This document shows, piece after piece, positions 1 through 12,407 of a DNA stretch of 64,000 nucleotides. Origin of the DNA: Bombardia bombarda (lineage: Eukaryota; Ascomycota; Sordariomycetes; Sordariales; Lasiosphaeriaceae); contig JAULSR010000005.1 of the NCBI GenBank assembly GCA_030512295.1, positions 1,178,001 to 1,242,000 of the forward strand, read 5' to 3'. The translations under genes and the position numbers were made by a program. Positions within the stretch are counted from its first letter, which is position 1. Every line of letters begins with the position of its first letter. The notes under the pieces are model-generated. The model was not told the origin of the DNA, searched no databases, and was given only the letters and a program-made list of their open reading frames with translations.

Positions 1-2888
1 CGCTGAATGCCACACCTAGGTACCGTAGCCTCAGTGCCTACTTCGTACCAATACACCCAACAAAAGTCGAGCTGTGTGGTACAGTACGTGAAGAGCACCA
101 AGGCCGCTGTTTCTGGCCGACCACCACAACAGACACACACACTCACGGGTGTATCCCAGGGGCAACCAACCGTCCGAGACCTTGTTTGGTTTCTTGGTTG
201 TTCCTGGAGCAAAGCCGCCGCTAAGAAAGAAGGTTCTGTGTTGATGCAACCACAAGAATGCTGCCGGGAAGTCTGTGCTATTCTCCGCACAGCGCCTGTG
301 CACGCACGCCTGTCAGAAAGGATAGCTTGTTGCTTTAATTAAGATAGGACGTTTCCGCTTCCTTCTGGAAAATGTTGGGTCCAAAGAGGTGTCAAGGAGG
401 GGCTGGCGAGCCAAACGAAGGCTTATATTCGGAAAAGGGATCAACAAGGGTCGGGACGGGCCAACGAGTCAAATGACTTGATTGACAAGCAAGAAAGGGA
501 TGTGTGGAAATGAGGAAAGAAGAACGGGACCCAAGAGCAAGAAGGAGTAAAAGGGATGAGTTGACAAAAGAGACAAGCGCAAATGGAAGAAGAAAATGGG
601 AAGCTGTTGAGGAAGGGAATACCCATGCAATATCAATGAGCCAGCAAGTCAGGAAGCTGCGACCCTTTTCCGCACCCTACCCCTACATACAGCAGGAGCG
701 ACACCGTCTTTTCCGATCTCTCCAGTGGATGGCCCTTGATGCTGCTGCTCACCTTCCTTGCCTTAGCTCCTCCGCAGATGCACTGTGAAGCTGTTCGTTG
801 TCGCTGTTGGTCGGCATCTCGTAGCTACGCTCTGCAAGGGGGTGGATATGGCGAGAAGAATCCCCCAATCTCGTGCCGTTGCTGTCCCGCCCGCCGCTCT
901 GCCCCGCGTCTCGGTTGATTTGGAGATGCTGCAGCCCGCAGTTGGCGGATTGGCCAGCTCCAAAAGTAAACAATGGAAATCCAAAAACAACAAACTCGGC
1001 CCCGGCAGCACAGGCCAGTCAGACGAACGGGGTCTTTTGGACACCCCGTCTCGCCCTTGTGACCTGCCTATAACCCGTGATTTATTTGTCCGTATTCCCT
1101 AGCCGCCCACGTTGCCCATTATTGCCGTAGTAATATGGCGGGACATAATATCGTGACGATCTGCCTTCGCCTCGTGGTAGGCACTACGTAACCAGCAGAC
1201 CCAACCTGGGAACAAGCCTGAAAGTGGCGGGGCAGGGTCTAAATTGAGCAACGGTTTTCTTAACTTCAGACCCCTGCTAGCAGTGCACGGCTTGCGGAGC
1301 AACTGACAGCTGAAAGCTCTCGGATGCTACTAAATCTTAGCGACAGCAACTTCATATCCAATGCATTTCGGTTTTCCAATTTGAATCTCTTATGAGTGAC
1401 AAGACGATGAAGGGATGGGGGTCGCTGCGACATTGCGCAATCACGAACATGTTCGACGCGTCGCCCAATCAATTCCTTGTTCCTGACCAGTGTAACGCAG
1501 CACCGCGAGTTCCCCAAGCCAAGATAAAAGATGCATGCAGTGATGTGGCTGTCTCCTTCCTCTCCAAGAGGCATGTCATGCGAAAAACAGCGCCATTTTC
1601 AGTCCCAAATCAACAAAACCATAGCCGCAAATCCGAATGCCTAGACCTAGCCATTCAGCCTGACAAATACTACTTTATATATCTCTAGGATTTCTTTCCG
1701 ATACCCCTTTCAACGAACTGCTCAGGAGGCTATGGCGAACACACCCGCACCGATATATCATCTGCTCTTCCCATGCCCGGTTCCCAACTACAAAACCCGG
1801 ATAATCTTTCTTAATCGGCTATCACTTATGATTGAACCGCGAGCCGCCCTTTGACTGTCCAGGAACCATCACATCACATAATCCCGGGGAGACTGTAAGA
1901 TAGGCATCTTATTAACCTTGGGTAGCATCTGCCGGGCTCCGTCCCGTCCCGACCCATCTCAATAAGAGAGACAGCTCGCATGGCAGCTTGCATGACTTCC
2001 ACTTGGCATGTATTCCACATGTTTTAGTTGCGTGGCGTGAATGTACACAAGCAGATTAACGGGGTCCAGATTCCATCATCGTCATTATCCAAAGCCATGT
2101 TGTTGTATTTCAATGCTACTTGTAATCTACTATGAAGTCGATCCAGATAAGCCTCTGAATCACGACTCAGATGAAAATTAATAATAAAACTCCCAAAATT
2201 GACACTCGGGTTGCATACGTAGGATATCCAACGTCTAAAGCTTCTAATTATTCAACCGCGAAAGTGATAAGAATTATGGCATTGTATATGTGATGCTGGG
2301 TGTTTCACAAGCTCAATAACTTCAAGTTACCGCGCTACAGACACCAGCCATTGCGGTTATATCTGGTATAAGCGCTTCAAAATATCCCTCTTGCCTAAAG
2401 CTCCTCCTAGCTTATTCATCTTGACTTTGTCCCCCCGGCTCTCATGTCAAATGACACTTCCCGCCCACTCGGCTGCTCGGCTGCAAGGCACCGTTCATAT
2501 GCCGGGGTCATCCCCGTCGGTGCTAATCGCCGGGACTTTTGCTCTAAGCAGAACCCTGTCAAGAATCCATTTAACCCCAATATCGTCCGGATGCCCTTCC
2601 TAGACACCCCCTAAATTGGCACAAATACTGTTCAAATCGAGGCGGCTCAGCTTGGCGCCATTATCTGTAGACCAAATACCATAGCCGATATTCGTGGCTG
2701 CCTGAGCCGTTATTCACCATCACCAGGTTCATCATGTATATCGTATCGACGTCGAGATTCCGGCTCCATCTTCACCACGAAATCACGACCCGCTCATGGC
2801 GGCAATCCGAGATCTCTATGTATGATATCGCTCCCGGTGAGTGGGTGACTCCCGTCATTCACCACCACAGCCTCGCGGTTGCGGTTTC
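1..2888. other. Gene-free stretch at the left edge
   Basis: No reading frame here is longer than about 110 codons and none resembles a known family. The short frames overlap one another on both strands, as chance frames do. The part from about 1,690 to 2,390 is visibly more AT-rich than the flanking DNA. I see no transposase, terminal repeats, rRNA or clear tRNA. It may hold the 3' end or promoter of a gene to the left, but nothing shows this. Confidence 0.5.
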
Positions 2889-3891
2889 TCAACCGCTGTT
2901 CTTCAGTGCTCTGGTCCAGAGGCCGAGCCCTGCCCCCGAGTTGGCGTATCCCATGTTGAGGCCCACCATGTTCCTCCCGCCCACCGTGATCTGAAGCAGC
3001 AGGTACTCCTGTCCCATCTCCGGATTCCTGCTAAGCTCATCCGCCGCATCGCACGTGGTACCTTCGGGGATAAGGCCCGCGTCCTTCAGGGCTGCCGAGC
3101 CAGGTATGGTCCGCTGGAGGATGGACACAATGCTGGTGATGCGGTTGTCCCTATGCTGCATGTACTGGGCAAAGTTTTTCACCCTTGACTCGTCTGAATC
3201 TCCCCAATTCTGCTTAGCAAGCCACTTGTCCACGAACCCGACCTTGACCAATCTCTCGGCCTCGGTGGTGTCGCGGATGAGCTGGCTGAAGAACATGAAG
3301 CAGAGCTTCTCTGTCATGTCGCGTAGAGGGTAGTCATCCCAGTCATCGTCGCCCAGTGTCTCCTGTTCCGGGTCGAGAGATAGCTCTAGCGATCTCACTA
3401 ATGCAGAGTATGCCTTTCGGTTTTGGAGGTTCTTCAGGCTTTCTTTTTCGTACCTATTAGTTAGTATGTGTCACCCGACTGCGACGAGGGGGTGGTCTAA
3501 GAAGGCAAGCTGCCGACTCACGGGGATCGGTGATGGTGGCGAGAGCGCGCAGGCTCTTCATGCGCTCATCGTAGTCGGGGCGAGTTATTCCCCAGAGCAA
3601 GATGTCGACAGTGGACGGTTCGTGAACAGCTCTCTCAGAGACGATCTTGGCAGCTGTGTCTCGTATGGCGCAGTTGTAGTGGCCGAGAAGGGTGTCCAGA
3701 GTATCGGCCTTGAGGGAGTCCTCGGTGTCCTGGGTGATGTACTGGGTCTTGGGCTGGGCTGGTTTGATTTCTGCTTCGTCGCGCAATCGCTCGAGGACGG
3801 AGCGCATGAGCAAAACTAACCCCACGGCGCTGACGGCCATGGTTCCTAGAATCACTCGGTCATCGCGGAGGAATGAGCCAAGCGACGCCAT
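2889..3891 (-). CDS. Uncharacterised fungal protein with an N-terminal membrane anchor
   Basis: Two exons, 3891-3522 and 3442-2889, give about 307 residues. The N-terminus (MASLGSFLRDDRV) leads directly into one hydrophobic segment, roughly residues 13-31, and then a charged helical region, so the product is probably a membrane-anchored protein facing the cytosol. I do not recognise a catalytic motif. The middle, with alternating hydrophobic and charged helices, could be an ARM/HEAT-like fold, but that is a guess. The splice is unusual. The first AG after the TACTAAC branch site lies only a few bases away and puts the second exon out of frame. The next AG, 11 nt further on (acceptor AAAAAG), restores the frame and sits at a normal distance from the branch site, so I used it. 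It is transcribed divergently from NOP14 across about 360 nt. The gene is well supported; the function is unknown. Confidence 0.75.
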
Positions 3892-4255
3892 GGCGAGGAC
3901 GTGTGTTGCAATTGAGGTAGACGTCGTCTCATGTCACAACGAGTGGGCGTGTGTTTGGGCCCATACACCGATGAATTCAGTTATTAACATGGAGGTGTGA
4001 CGATTTAAGTCTGAAGTAAAGCCATGACATGATGCGCGCCCCGCGCTGGCTCTTTCGAGCTCTAATACTTTGTGCCGCGTCTGACCGCCATTATTTTGTC
4101 TCAACGGGCCGCCTGGGCCCTGGACTGGCTGGCTAGTGGGGCTGCCCGATAAGATAGCGTCTCCAAAAATTCTGTAAGAGGCCGGAAATATCAGTACAAC
4201 AGGACGGGTAGTTTGCGTATCCTTGGCGACCCATTCATCGAAGATTATCGCAAAA
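3892..4255. promoter_or_regulatory. Shared intergenic promoter region between the membrane-anchored protein and NOP14
   Basis: 364 nt separate two divergent start codons, so both promoters must lie here or overlap the neighbouring transcribed regions. I could not identify a convincing TATA box or named factor site. The assignment rests only on gene orientation. Confidence 0.5.
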
Positions 4256-7102
4256 ATGGCCGGGTCACAATTGAAGAGGCTGAAGGCCTCCCTGAAGGAG
4301 CAGGGCATCATCGGCCCCCAGCAGTCCAAGAAGCAGAAGCGCCAGAACGCCCAGGACCTGAAGGGCAAGAACGATAAACGCCTCCAGCGCTCCGAGGCCC
4401 TCGAGAACATCAGGGAGCAGTTTAACCCCTTCCAGTTCAAGACCAACGCCCGCGGTCCCAAATTCGACGTCACTACAAGCAAGCCTGCCACCGGAAATGC
4501 TGCCAAGGGTATCAATGGCCGCCCCGGCGTGTCCAAGGCCATTGGCGAGGAGAGGGTTTGTTACTGTCCGCCCAGCCAGCGCCCTCCTGAGCGTATGCTG
4601 ACCAACATGTCCAGCGTCGCGAAACACTTCTCGTCGAGATGCAGCGCCGCAACAAGGTCGGCGGTATTGTGGATAGGCGATTCGGAGAGGCCGACCCCAA
4701 CATGACACTCGAGGACAAGATGATCGAGAGATTCGCCCGCGAGCAGATGAGAAGCCACAAGAAGGGCTCCAACTTCGACTTGGAAGACGACGAAGATATG
4801 AGCGAGGACGAGCTTACCCACGGCGGAAAGGTCCTATCCCTAGACGAGAAGGACGCCATGAGGGACGACTTCGCCGAGGACCTTCCTTCTGATGACGACG
4901 ACGGAATGCACCCCGAGAGGAAACAGCTGAAACGCATGCGTCTCAACGACTACGGCGAGCCATACGACGAAGACGAGCCGGAAAGGAAAAAGACAAAGAA
5001 CGAAATCTACGAGGAGATTATAGCGAAATCCAAATTGCATAAATATGTAGGTTTCGTGGCTCTACTGCTAACTGTTCACACGCTGACATAGTCATTAGGA
5101 ACGACAAGCTGCCAAGGAGGAGGATACTGACTTGAGGGCCGAGTTGGACAAGGCACTACCAGAACTACAGGCATTACTTTTCCAACGATCTAAGCCAAAA
5201 GCGGGCGAAACTTCCACCCTTATTGCCGGAGTGGACAAGGTCGCCCTTGACAAGGAATACGATCTTCGTGTAAAGCAGCTAGCTGTCGATAAGAGATCAC
5301 AACCTACCGAAAGAACGAAGACGGATGAGGAGCAGGTGGAACATGAGGCCAAGCGTCTCCAGGAGCTCGAGGAGAAGCGCCTCAGGCGTATGCGTGGCGA
5401 ACCGACCTCCGATGACGAGGAGGAGGAGGAGGAACCCAAGAAAGGAAAGGGAGCCGCCAAGCCCGATATCGACATGATGGATGAAGACGACGACGATGAG
5501 TTTGGACTTGGGGAGGGAATTAAGCTGCGACCAACTGCTACGGAGCTAGGTTTCGACGACGAAGACGACTTTCTCATCGACGACGATCTTGTTGCCAGCG
5601 GCTCCGACCTGGAGTTCGAGGATGACTCGGACATGGAGATGGAGGACGAGGACTCCGACGAAGACGGCGAGCAAGAGTCTGATTCCGACGATGACGAATT
5701 TACCAAGGGGCTATTAAACGAAGACGAATCCCGGGATAAGGCCTTCCAAACACCTCATACAACAGCGGGTGATACCGACGGAGTTCCATACACATTTGAC
5801 TGCCCCCAGACCCACGAGGAAATGATCCAGACATTTAAGGGTATCGAGGTGACCAAGCTCCCAGTCGCTGTTCAGCGGATCAGAGCCCTCTATCATCCTA
5901 AGCTGGATAGCGGTAATAAGGAGAGGCTCGGTAACTTCGCCCAGGCTCTCGTACAACATGTCGCGTACTTGGGCGACAACCTTGAGCCCCATTGGTTCCC
6001 TACCCTGGAAAGCCTCAGCCGCCATATTCACTCTTTGGCCAAGACCTTCCCGGTTGAAGTATCCATGGGATACCGGACGCATATCGAGGAGATGGAGCAA
6101 AAACGACCACTAGCTCTCACCGTTGGTGACCTGATTCTCTTAACAGCGATTGGTACAACGTACCCGACGTCTGATCATTTCCACCAAGTGGTCACCCCTG
6201 CAATGCTCTCGATTGCCCGTTACCTCGGTCAGAAGATTCCTCAAGATATTTCCGACTACGCCACCGGCACATATCTTTCCATCCTCGCCATCCAATATCA
6301 GCAATTCTCCAAACGCTATGTGCCAGAGTTGGTGAACTTCTGCCTGAACACGCTTTGCGCACTCGCACCCGAGAAGGCCAAGGGTACCCTTGGATTCTTC
6401 CCCATACACGAGCCCGCCGCCGGAACCCGCATCAAGAGCGCCAGCAAGTCGGACGTGCGGAAGCTCAGCTGCGCAGACTGCCAGTCCAAGAGCCTCCCAT
6501 CATCCACCGAGGACTCAAACGCCCTCAAGGTCGCCACCATCAGCACCATCACCCTGCTCCTCAAGTCGGTAGCCGAGACCTGGCACACCCTGGCCGCCTT
6601 CTACGAGACCTTCCAGCCCGCCCTGCGCGTCCTCCAACACCTCACCTCCAAGGCCAACGCCGCGCACCTCCCACCCGCCCTCCTCGCCCGGCTCGCCGAT
6701 GCCACCACCAGCATCTCGCGCCTCCTCCAGCTCGCGCAGGTCTCGCGCCGCCCGCTCGAGCTGCATCACCACAAGCCACTCGCCATCAAGACGTCGGTGC
6801 CCAAGTTCGAGGACTCGTACGACCCCAACAAGCACTACGACCCCGACCGCGAGCGCGCCGAGTCGGCCAAGCTCAAGGCCGAGCACAAGCGCGAGCGCAA
6901 GGGCGCCATGCGCGAGCTCCGCAAGGACGCCCACTTCATGGCCCGCGAGAACCTGCGCGTCAAGAAGGAGAAGGACGAGGCGTACGAGAAGAAGTACAAG
7001 CGCCTCGTGTCCGAGATCCAGGGCACCGAGGGCCAGGCGTCCAATGCGTACGAGCGCGAGAAGGCGTTGCGGCAGAAGAAGAAGGCGAAGGGGAAGTGGT
7101 AA
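4256..7102 (+). CDS. nop14: Nucleolar protein NOP14 (18S rRNA processing, SSU processome)
   Basis: Three exons, 4256-4555, 4615-5046 and 5099-7102, encode 911 residues. NOP14 is a nucleolar component of the small-subunit processome needed for 18S rRNA maturation and 40S assembly. The N-terminus (MAGSQLKRLKASLKEQG) followed by the RRNKVGGIVDRRFGE and DPNMTLEDKMIERF blocks is the family's signature. Long Asp/Glu tracts lie at roughly residues 170-200 and 320-420, and the C-terminus is a Lys/Arg/Glu helix ending in KKKAKGKW. All this matches the family in order, and the length is near the usual 800-900. I chose the start at 4256 because it has a good context (AAAAATGGC) and the longer in-frame extension has no ATG. 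Both introns are in phase 0, of 59 and 52 nt, with AG acceptors. From about 6,380 the coding GC content rises strongly, which opens long chance frames on both strands. It converges with AMS1. Confidence 0.95.
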
Positions 7103-7714
7103 TGGCTGCTGTTGTTATGGCGGAGGTCTCGGACGGCTGGCTTCGGCAGCTTGCCGCCGCCGAGAAGTATCTATTAGGGTTGGTTTGCGGTTGGATTTGT
7201 ATATATGCACTTTCTTTGCAGTTGTAGTAGGGGAGTGGGTTCAGACGTCATTCGCCAAGTGTAGTCGGTGATGAGTAAAATATCTCGTATAGACGGACGT
7301 ACGGAAATCTTATTGATATCCCAGGGGACTGTCAAACACAAAATAAGGGGAGAGAGCCCCATGCAAATGACAAATATTAGTCATATCTTGCATCTACGTT
7401 ACGGCATGGATCCCCATTGTTTTTCCAGTTGTTTTGATTGTTTCCTTTATTCGCTAGCTAGTTCAAAGACGTAAGGTATTTCGCCTAATGGCACCCAACA
7501 CAGTACTACCCTGTAACAATCCAACAGCAACATTCTTCCTCGTTGATCGCCAATGGAAACCCCAACAATCATGCCTAGAAACATGCAGCTGTTTGTCCAT
7601 GTATCATCCATCATCCATCACATGCGTACAAAGAGACCAATTCCCGCTTCCACCCCCCAAACAAGAAAAAAAGAAATACAACGCTGGGCGAGATACTCAT
7701 TGCCTCCAACCCAC
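7103..7714. other. Intergenic region between convergent NOP14 and AMS1
   Basis: 612 nt between two stop codons of convergent genes, presumably the two 3' UTRs. It is AT-rich toward the middle. I see no further gene or repeat. Confidence 0.5.
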
Positions 7715-10700
7715 CTACGCCAATTGCAACTTGAAAGTAGCCACCTCAAAAGGCCTTAAGTCAACCGAAAACTTACCATCCTCAATCACCACCTCCTCCA
7801 GCTCGTCCTCGAGCAAATTCACCTTGCTAACCTTCTTCACATCCCACGTCGTCGCCACCGTACCGCGCGCCCTCCCACCAAGACTGTCATACATCCGCAA
7901 CACCACGCTCTTGCCCTTCTTCTTCGGTAATTCCCCGCGCGAGACATCCTCATCATCTTCACCACGCTTGACCGTGTCGAGAATGAGCGCAGGGTCCGAG
8001 TCAGCCGTCAGCCGCACAGGCGGCTCAGCGACAGCAGCGAGGGCGGCCGAGCCGCCGTCCAGGCCGCCCGGGGCAGACAGCAGCTTGAGGGGGTTGTTGA
8101 ACTCGTACGCCTTGCGGACGGTGGTGGGGCCGAGGCCGCCCTGATGCGGTAGGATGGCCCAGCGGATGTGGTGGGTGCCCATGTCCGCGTGGGCGTCGGG
8201 GGCCTTGGGGCTGCGCAGCAGCGACAGGCGCATGAGGGAGCCGACGGTGGCGAAGCCGTACTTGCTGTCGTTGAGGATGGAGACGCCGAAGCCGTTCTCG
8301 GAGAGGTCGGCGTACTTGTGGCAGCAGACCTCGAACTTGGCCATGTCCCAGCTGGTGTTGTAGTGCGTGGGGCGCTTGACGTAGCCGAATTGGGTCTCGT
8401 AGTTGGCCTCGGTGTTGCGGACGTCGACTGGGAACTCGACCTTGAGGAACTTCATTGTCTCGTGCCATTCGACTTTGCTAGATACTTCGACATATGATTG
8501 CTGGCCCTTCATGGCGGCGTCGAGGCCGATGACGGTCTCGATGTAGCTGTCGTCGCTGATCTTGGTTTTGGTCACGACGCTGACGCGGTGGTTCTTTTGC
8601 TCGTGAATCTTGGTCTCGCCACATGCTAGCTCTTTGCGGGTCTCAAGATGGTAGACTTCGACATCCCAAGCCTGCCAGTAGAGGGGCTTGTCATCGAAGA
8701 TGACGTACTGGTTGGCCTTTTGTCCTTTGGGAATGACTTCTCGCTTGGCTGACTTGTCAAAGAGCGAGGTGATGCAGCCGCCCTCAACGTGGACCTTCAG
8801 CTGGCTATTCTCCAGTACAAATACTCCGTCAGACAACTTTCGAACAGAGACCTCGGGGTTCTCCGCCGAAGTCTTGAATTGCCGTAGCTTTAATAGCGGC
8901 CCTTCTCCACAAGCCACAGCAGCTTCGGTCTCAGAGATCTCAACAATGCTCTTGCGGTGCCATGGTAATGTGTTCAGTGCAATACCGTTTGCGACAGTGG
9001 TGGACTTGACCTCGGAAACACCGAAGAGCTTGCAAATGTTCTTCAGGATGCTCTCAGCCGTCTTGAAGACTTCAGCATAAAACTGCATAGCTTATTGTTA
9101 GTATGTAATCACTCCAACCCCGGACAATCGTTGGCAAAAAATACATACCTGGTCAGATTCATCATAACACATCTCAATCGAGCTTCCAGGGAGGCAGTCG
9201 TGGAATTGGCAGAGAAGCACAGCCTCCCACATATCATCAAACTCCTTCTTCGGGTAGCTATACGACTTGTCCTTGACGGAAGCGATAGTAGCCAGGAGCT
9301 CAAGGTCACGCAGCGCGACTTCGGCCTTGCGGTTATTGCGCTTGTTGTTTGCCTGGGTCGTATAAGTTCCACGGTGAAGCTCAAAGTACAGCTCGCCATA
9401 CCATGTCACAAACGAGTCAGCCTTGCGCTCAAGGTTGTTGAAGAAATCATCCACCGAGTTGCCCATATGCACTCGAGGCAGATTCCCAACAGTGTCACTG
9501 ATGCCACGGCAGCGACGAAGCTTCTCCAAGTGTTGCCAGGTCGGACCACCGCCTCCATCGCCCTTGCCAAAGACGAGAAGCGACGTGGCATCTTGATCCA
9601 AAGACTTGTGCTGCGACATACTGCGCTTGACATCGCCAAAGTGAGCTTCGGCGGTGTATGTCTCTGCCGGAGGCATATGACATATAACCTGGCTACCGTC
9701 GAGAGCGACCCAATTGAAGGTAGTATGTGGGAACTTGTTGATGTTGTTCCAGCTCAGCTTCTGGGTAAGGAACCGGTTCATGCCGGCCAAGCGACAGAGC
9801 TGGGGCAGCTGGCTTGAATACCCAAAAGTATCCGGCAGCCAGAAAGTCTGACAGCGGTTTCCAAAATTGCTCTCGTAGAAGCGCTGGCCATACAAGAACT
9901 GGCGAACCAACGACTCCCCACTAGGCATGTTGGTATCGTGCTCTACCCAGCTGCCTCCAATGGGGTGGAAGCGACCTTCCTTGACCTTCTTCTTGACGCG
10001 GTCAAAGACATAGGGATACAGCTGCTTCAGCCACTTGTACTGCTGGGCCTGTGAGCAGGCGAAGTTGAGCTCGGGGTATCGGTCCATGAGGTCGCACTGG
10101 TTAGACCACGACCTTGCCACCTTGCGCTTCGTCTCCACAAAGGGCCAGAGCCAACAGCTATCGATATGACAGTGGCCGATGCCAAAGACGAGCGGCTCCT
10201 TGCCGCTGTCATAGACCCTGGCCGAGTTGATATCAGACCCCAGATACTGCTCGGCAATCTTTCGGCACGTCTTGAGCGACTCCTTGTTGCCGAGCTCAAA
10301 GGCCTGGATGATCTCGTTGCACGTCTTGAGCGCCTTGTGCTGCTCCCACGAGTCAGCCGGGAACTCCTTGGCCGCATCTCCAATGATCCAAATATCGATA
10401 TAAAGCTGTCGAGCATCAGGGTTGACGGCGACGATCTCGGCTCGGCTCAGCTGGAAATACTTGTTGGGATCAGGGGGCTGAATCGAGTCACCCCCCGGCG
10501 CGTTGCCAAACATGCCATTGCAGGCCATCTCAATGTAGATAGTGTGCTCCTTGCCATCGCGGAACGACTCTGGCAGTATCCACTCGACACGGTCGCCGCC
10601 ACCCGTTAGGCCCTGCAGCGGCTTGCCGTCGTCTGTCCAGACCAAGCCCTCGTTGTTGGCGTCCCAGTGAAGCTCCAGGAGCCTCTTGTCCGCCAGGTCT

Positions 10701-11038
10701 TTCGGCACCTTCAAGACCACCTTGAACCAATGGGTCGACCAAGCCGGGCCGAACCACGAACCGACCGCTGTCTCTTTGAACTCGTGAGAAGTGGCCTCGT
10801 CGAACGTAGGCCTGGTTTGGTCGGGGGCGTCCCAGACCGACAGCTGAACATGGGGCTTGCCGGCTGCGACGCCCTCGTTCATCATGGCCCGGAGGTTTAC
10901 CGACTCCCATTGGCCTCCCGAGTAGAACTGACCGATGCGCTCTTTGTAGATGCCCGAGATCAGCTGGCCGACGGGCTTCGGCGCCTGCGCCGGGTAGTCA
11001 CTATGCGGCTTCCGCCGGATGGGTGTTTCACCGCCCAT
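7715..11038 (-). CDS. ams1: Alpha-mannosidase, glycoside hydrolase family 38 (Ams1-type, vacuolar/cytosolic)
   Basis: Two exons, 11038-9149 and 9082-7715, joined in phase 0 across a 66-nt intron with a TACTAAC branch site, give 1,085 residues, almost the length of yeast Ams1 (1,083). Ams1 hydrolyses alpha-linked mannose from free oligosaccharides; in yeast it reaches the vacuole by the Cvt/autophagy route. The GH38 zinc and active-site segment GIGHCHIDSCWLWPF lies near residue 285. FWLPDTFGYSSQLPQ places the predicted catalytic nucleophile at about Asp403. The C-terminal beta-sandwich half follows (EYETQ/FGYVKRPTHYNTSWD-type segment). There is no signal peptide, as expected for Ams1. The start is at MGGETPIRR in an AACATGG context; upstream in-frame codons lack an ATG that would fit the family. 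It converges with NOP14. Confidence 0.95.
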
Positions 11039-12407
11039 GTTGACAGGTCTCGTCGGTAGGAGGGGTAGGCACTTGTTTGGGATGGGAAATAGTTTCGTTT
11101 GCGGGGAGTGGTGGAGAGAGAGTGTTCGACGACTAAAGCTATGGAAGTAGAGTTGCTTAGCGCCGTCCAAAGGACACACACAGGAAGAAGCAGAAGAACG
11201 ATTCAAAGTTTTGGTTTATGTAGTGGCCAGATCTTGGATTTCCAGTCGAGCGAGTTACGCACGAAGAACGGGCAGCGGGAACGATCAGAAGCGACTTGTG
11301 TACAAACCCCCAGTCTCAAACCATGGGCATGTGTTCAAGGGCAATGATCAGAACAGATGAAAAAGATGGGAATTGAATGTCAGATGGCGGATGGCGGGTA
11401 GCGGGAGAGGTGAACGAGCGGGAACGGGGATTGGGGAAGCTGCTGCCAGGGGGGGTCTTACAGGGATCGACCAGGTAAGGTACCGCAAGACCCACAGCGC
11501 CTCGGAGCTTGCAGGGCAAGCAAGGCAAGCTAGAAACGCAGGAGGGCAGAGCTCGGATGCGGGGAAAGATGGACGTACCTTGCCCGGGCCAGCTTGCTTG
11601 CCCTGGTCCTACCCAATGGGTTGCGAATGGGTTGCGGGGAACGATCAGTTGATGGCGGTCAGAAGTCGATCCGCCAAGCAAAATTGAAGCTGCAACCTGC
11701 AACCTGAAAAGCATTCATTCAGGAACACACTGACACCGACACGAGCAACACAAGCTCCTAAACCGGAAGGTCCTGCTCAGGTGACCCGGCCTGCATATTG
11801 ATTCAAGACAACAGGCCATCCATCCGCCCAAGACACGGCATTTTTTCTTATTCACAGGATAGTGAGATGATTTCTGAAGCAGAAAAAGAAAAAAGAAAAA
11901 AGAAAACATCATGATATGGTCACTTCCCTAGCCACAAATGCAAGGCGCATACCCTGGATCTAATGCATAGGTGATTTACGCCCGGAGAACAAAAAGCGCA
12001 GTTGCACAACTGTGAGTATCCGTGTAACAGTGACACCGAAAATGCATCACGCGCCATAGTCCCCTTTTATCGGTAGGTACTTTTCTCTTTTCACAAAGGT
12101 ATCGCAAGTACTAGTCCAAGTGTATTAGACAGCTAATATCAAAATAATTCAAAGACGCCATGGTACCGCAAAGAAACTACCTAGCTAACGTATACCGGGG
12201 CTTGGTCCCAACTCAACGCTTGCTCGAGCCAGAAGACCCCCAATCCACCAACAACTACTAAACAAAAAAACACATTATAGACAAAGTCGCAGTGACATAT
12301 ACAACATATCCGCACACAAATCGCAAACGCCCGTGGTCTGATGGGCGGCCCGCCCCGCCAACATCTCCTGTTGTATCCAGTTTGGTTTATTTCGTCGAGT
12401 GATGTTG
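11039..12407. other. Intergenic region upstream of AMS1
   Basis: About 1.4 kb between the AMS1 start and the 3' end of the next gene, which is also on the minus strand. It should contain the AMS1 promoter on the left and the 3' UTR of the next gene on the right. The reading frames are short and overlapping. No gene, tRNA or repeat was seen. Confidence 0.45.

Noticed and set aside
6355..7271. Long overlapping open frames on both strands at the 3' end of NOP14
   Set aside because: They are antisense or frame-shifted shadows of the GC-rich NOP14 coding sequence and consist of Arg/Pro/Ser runs with no family resemblance.
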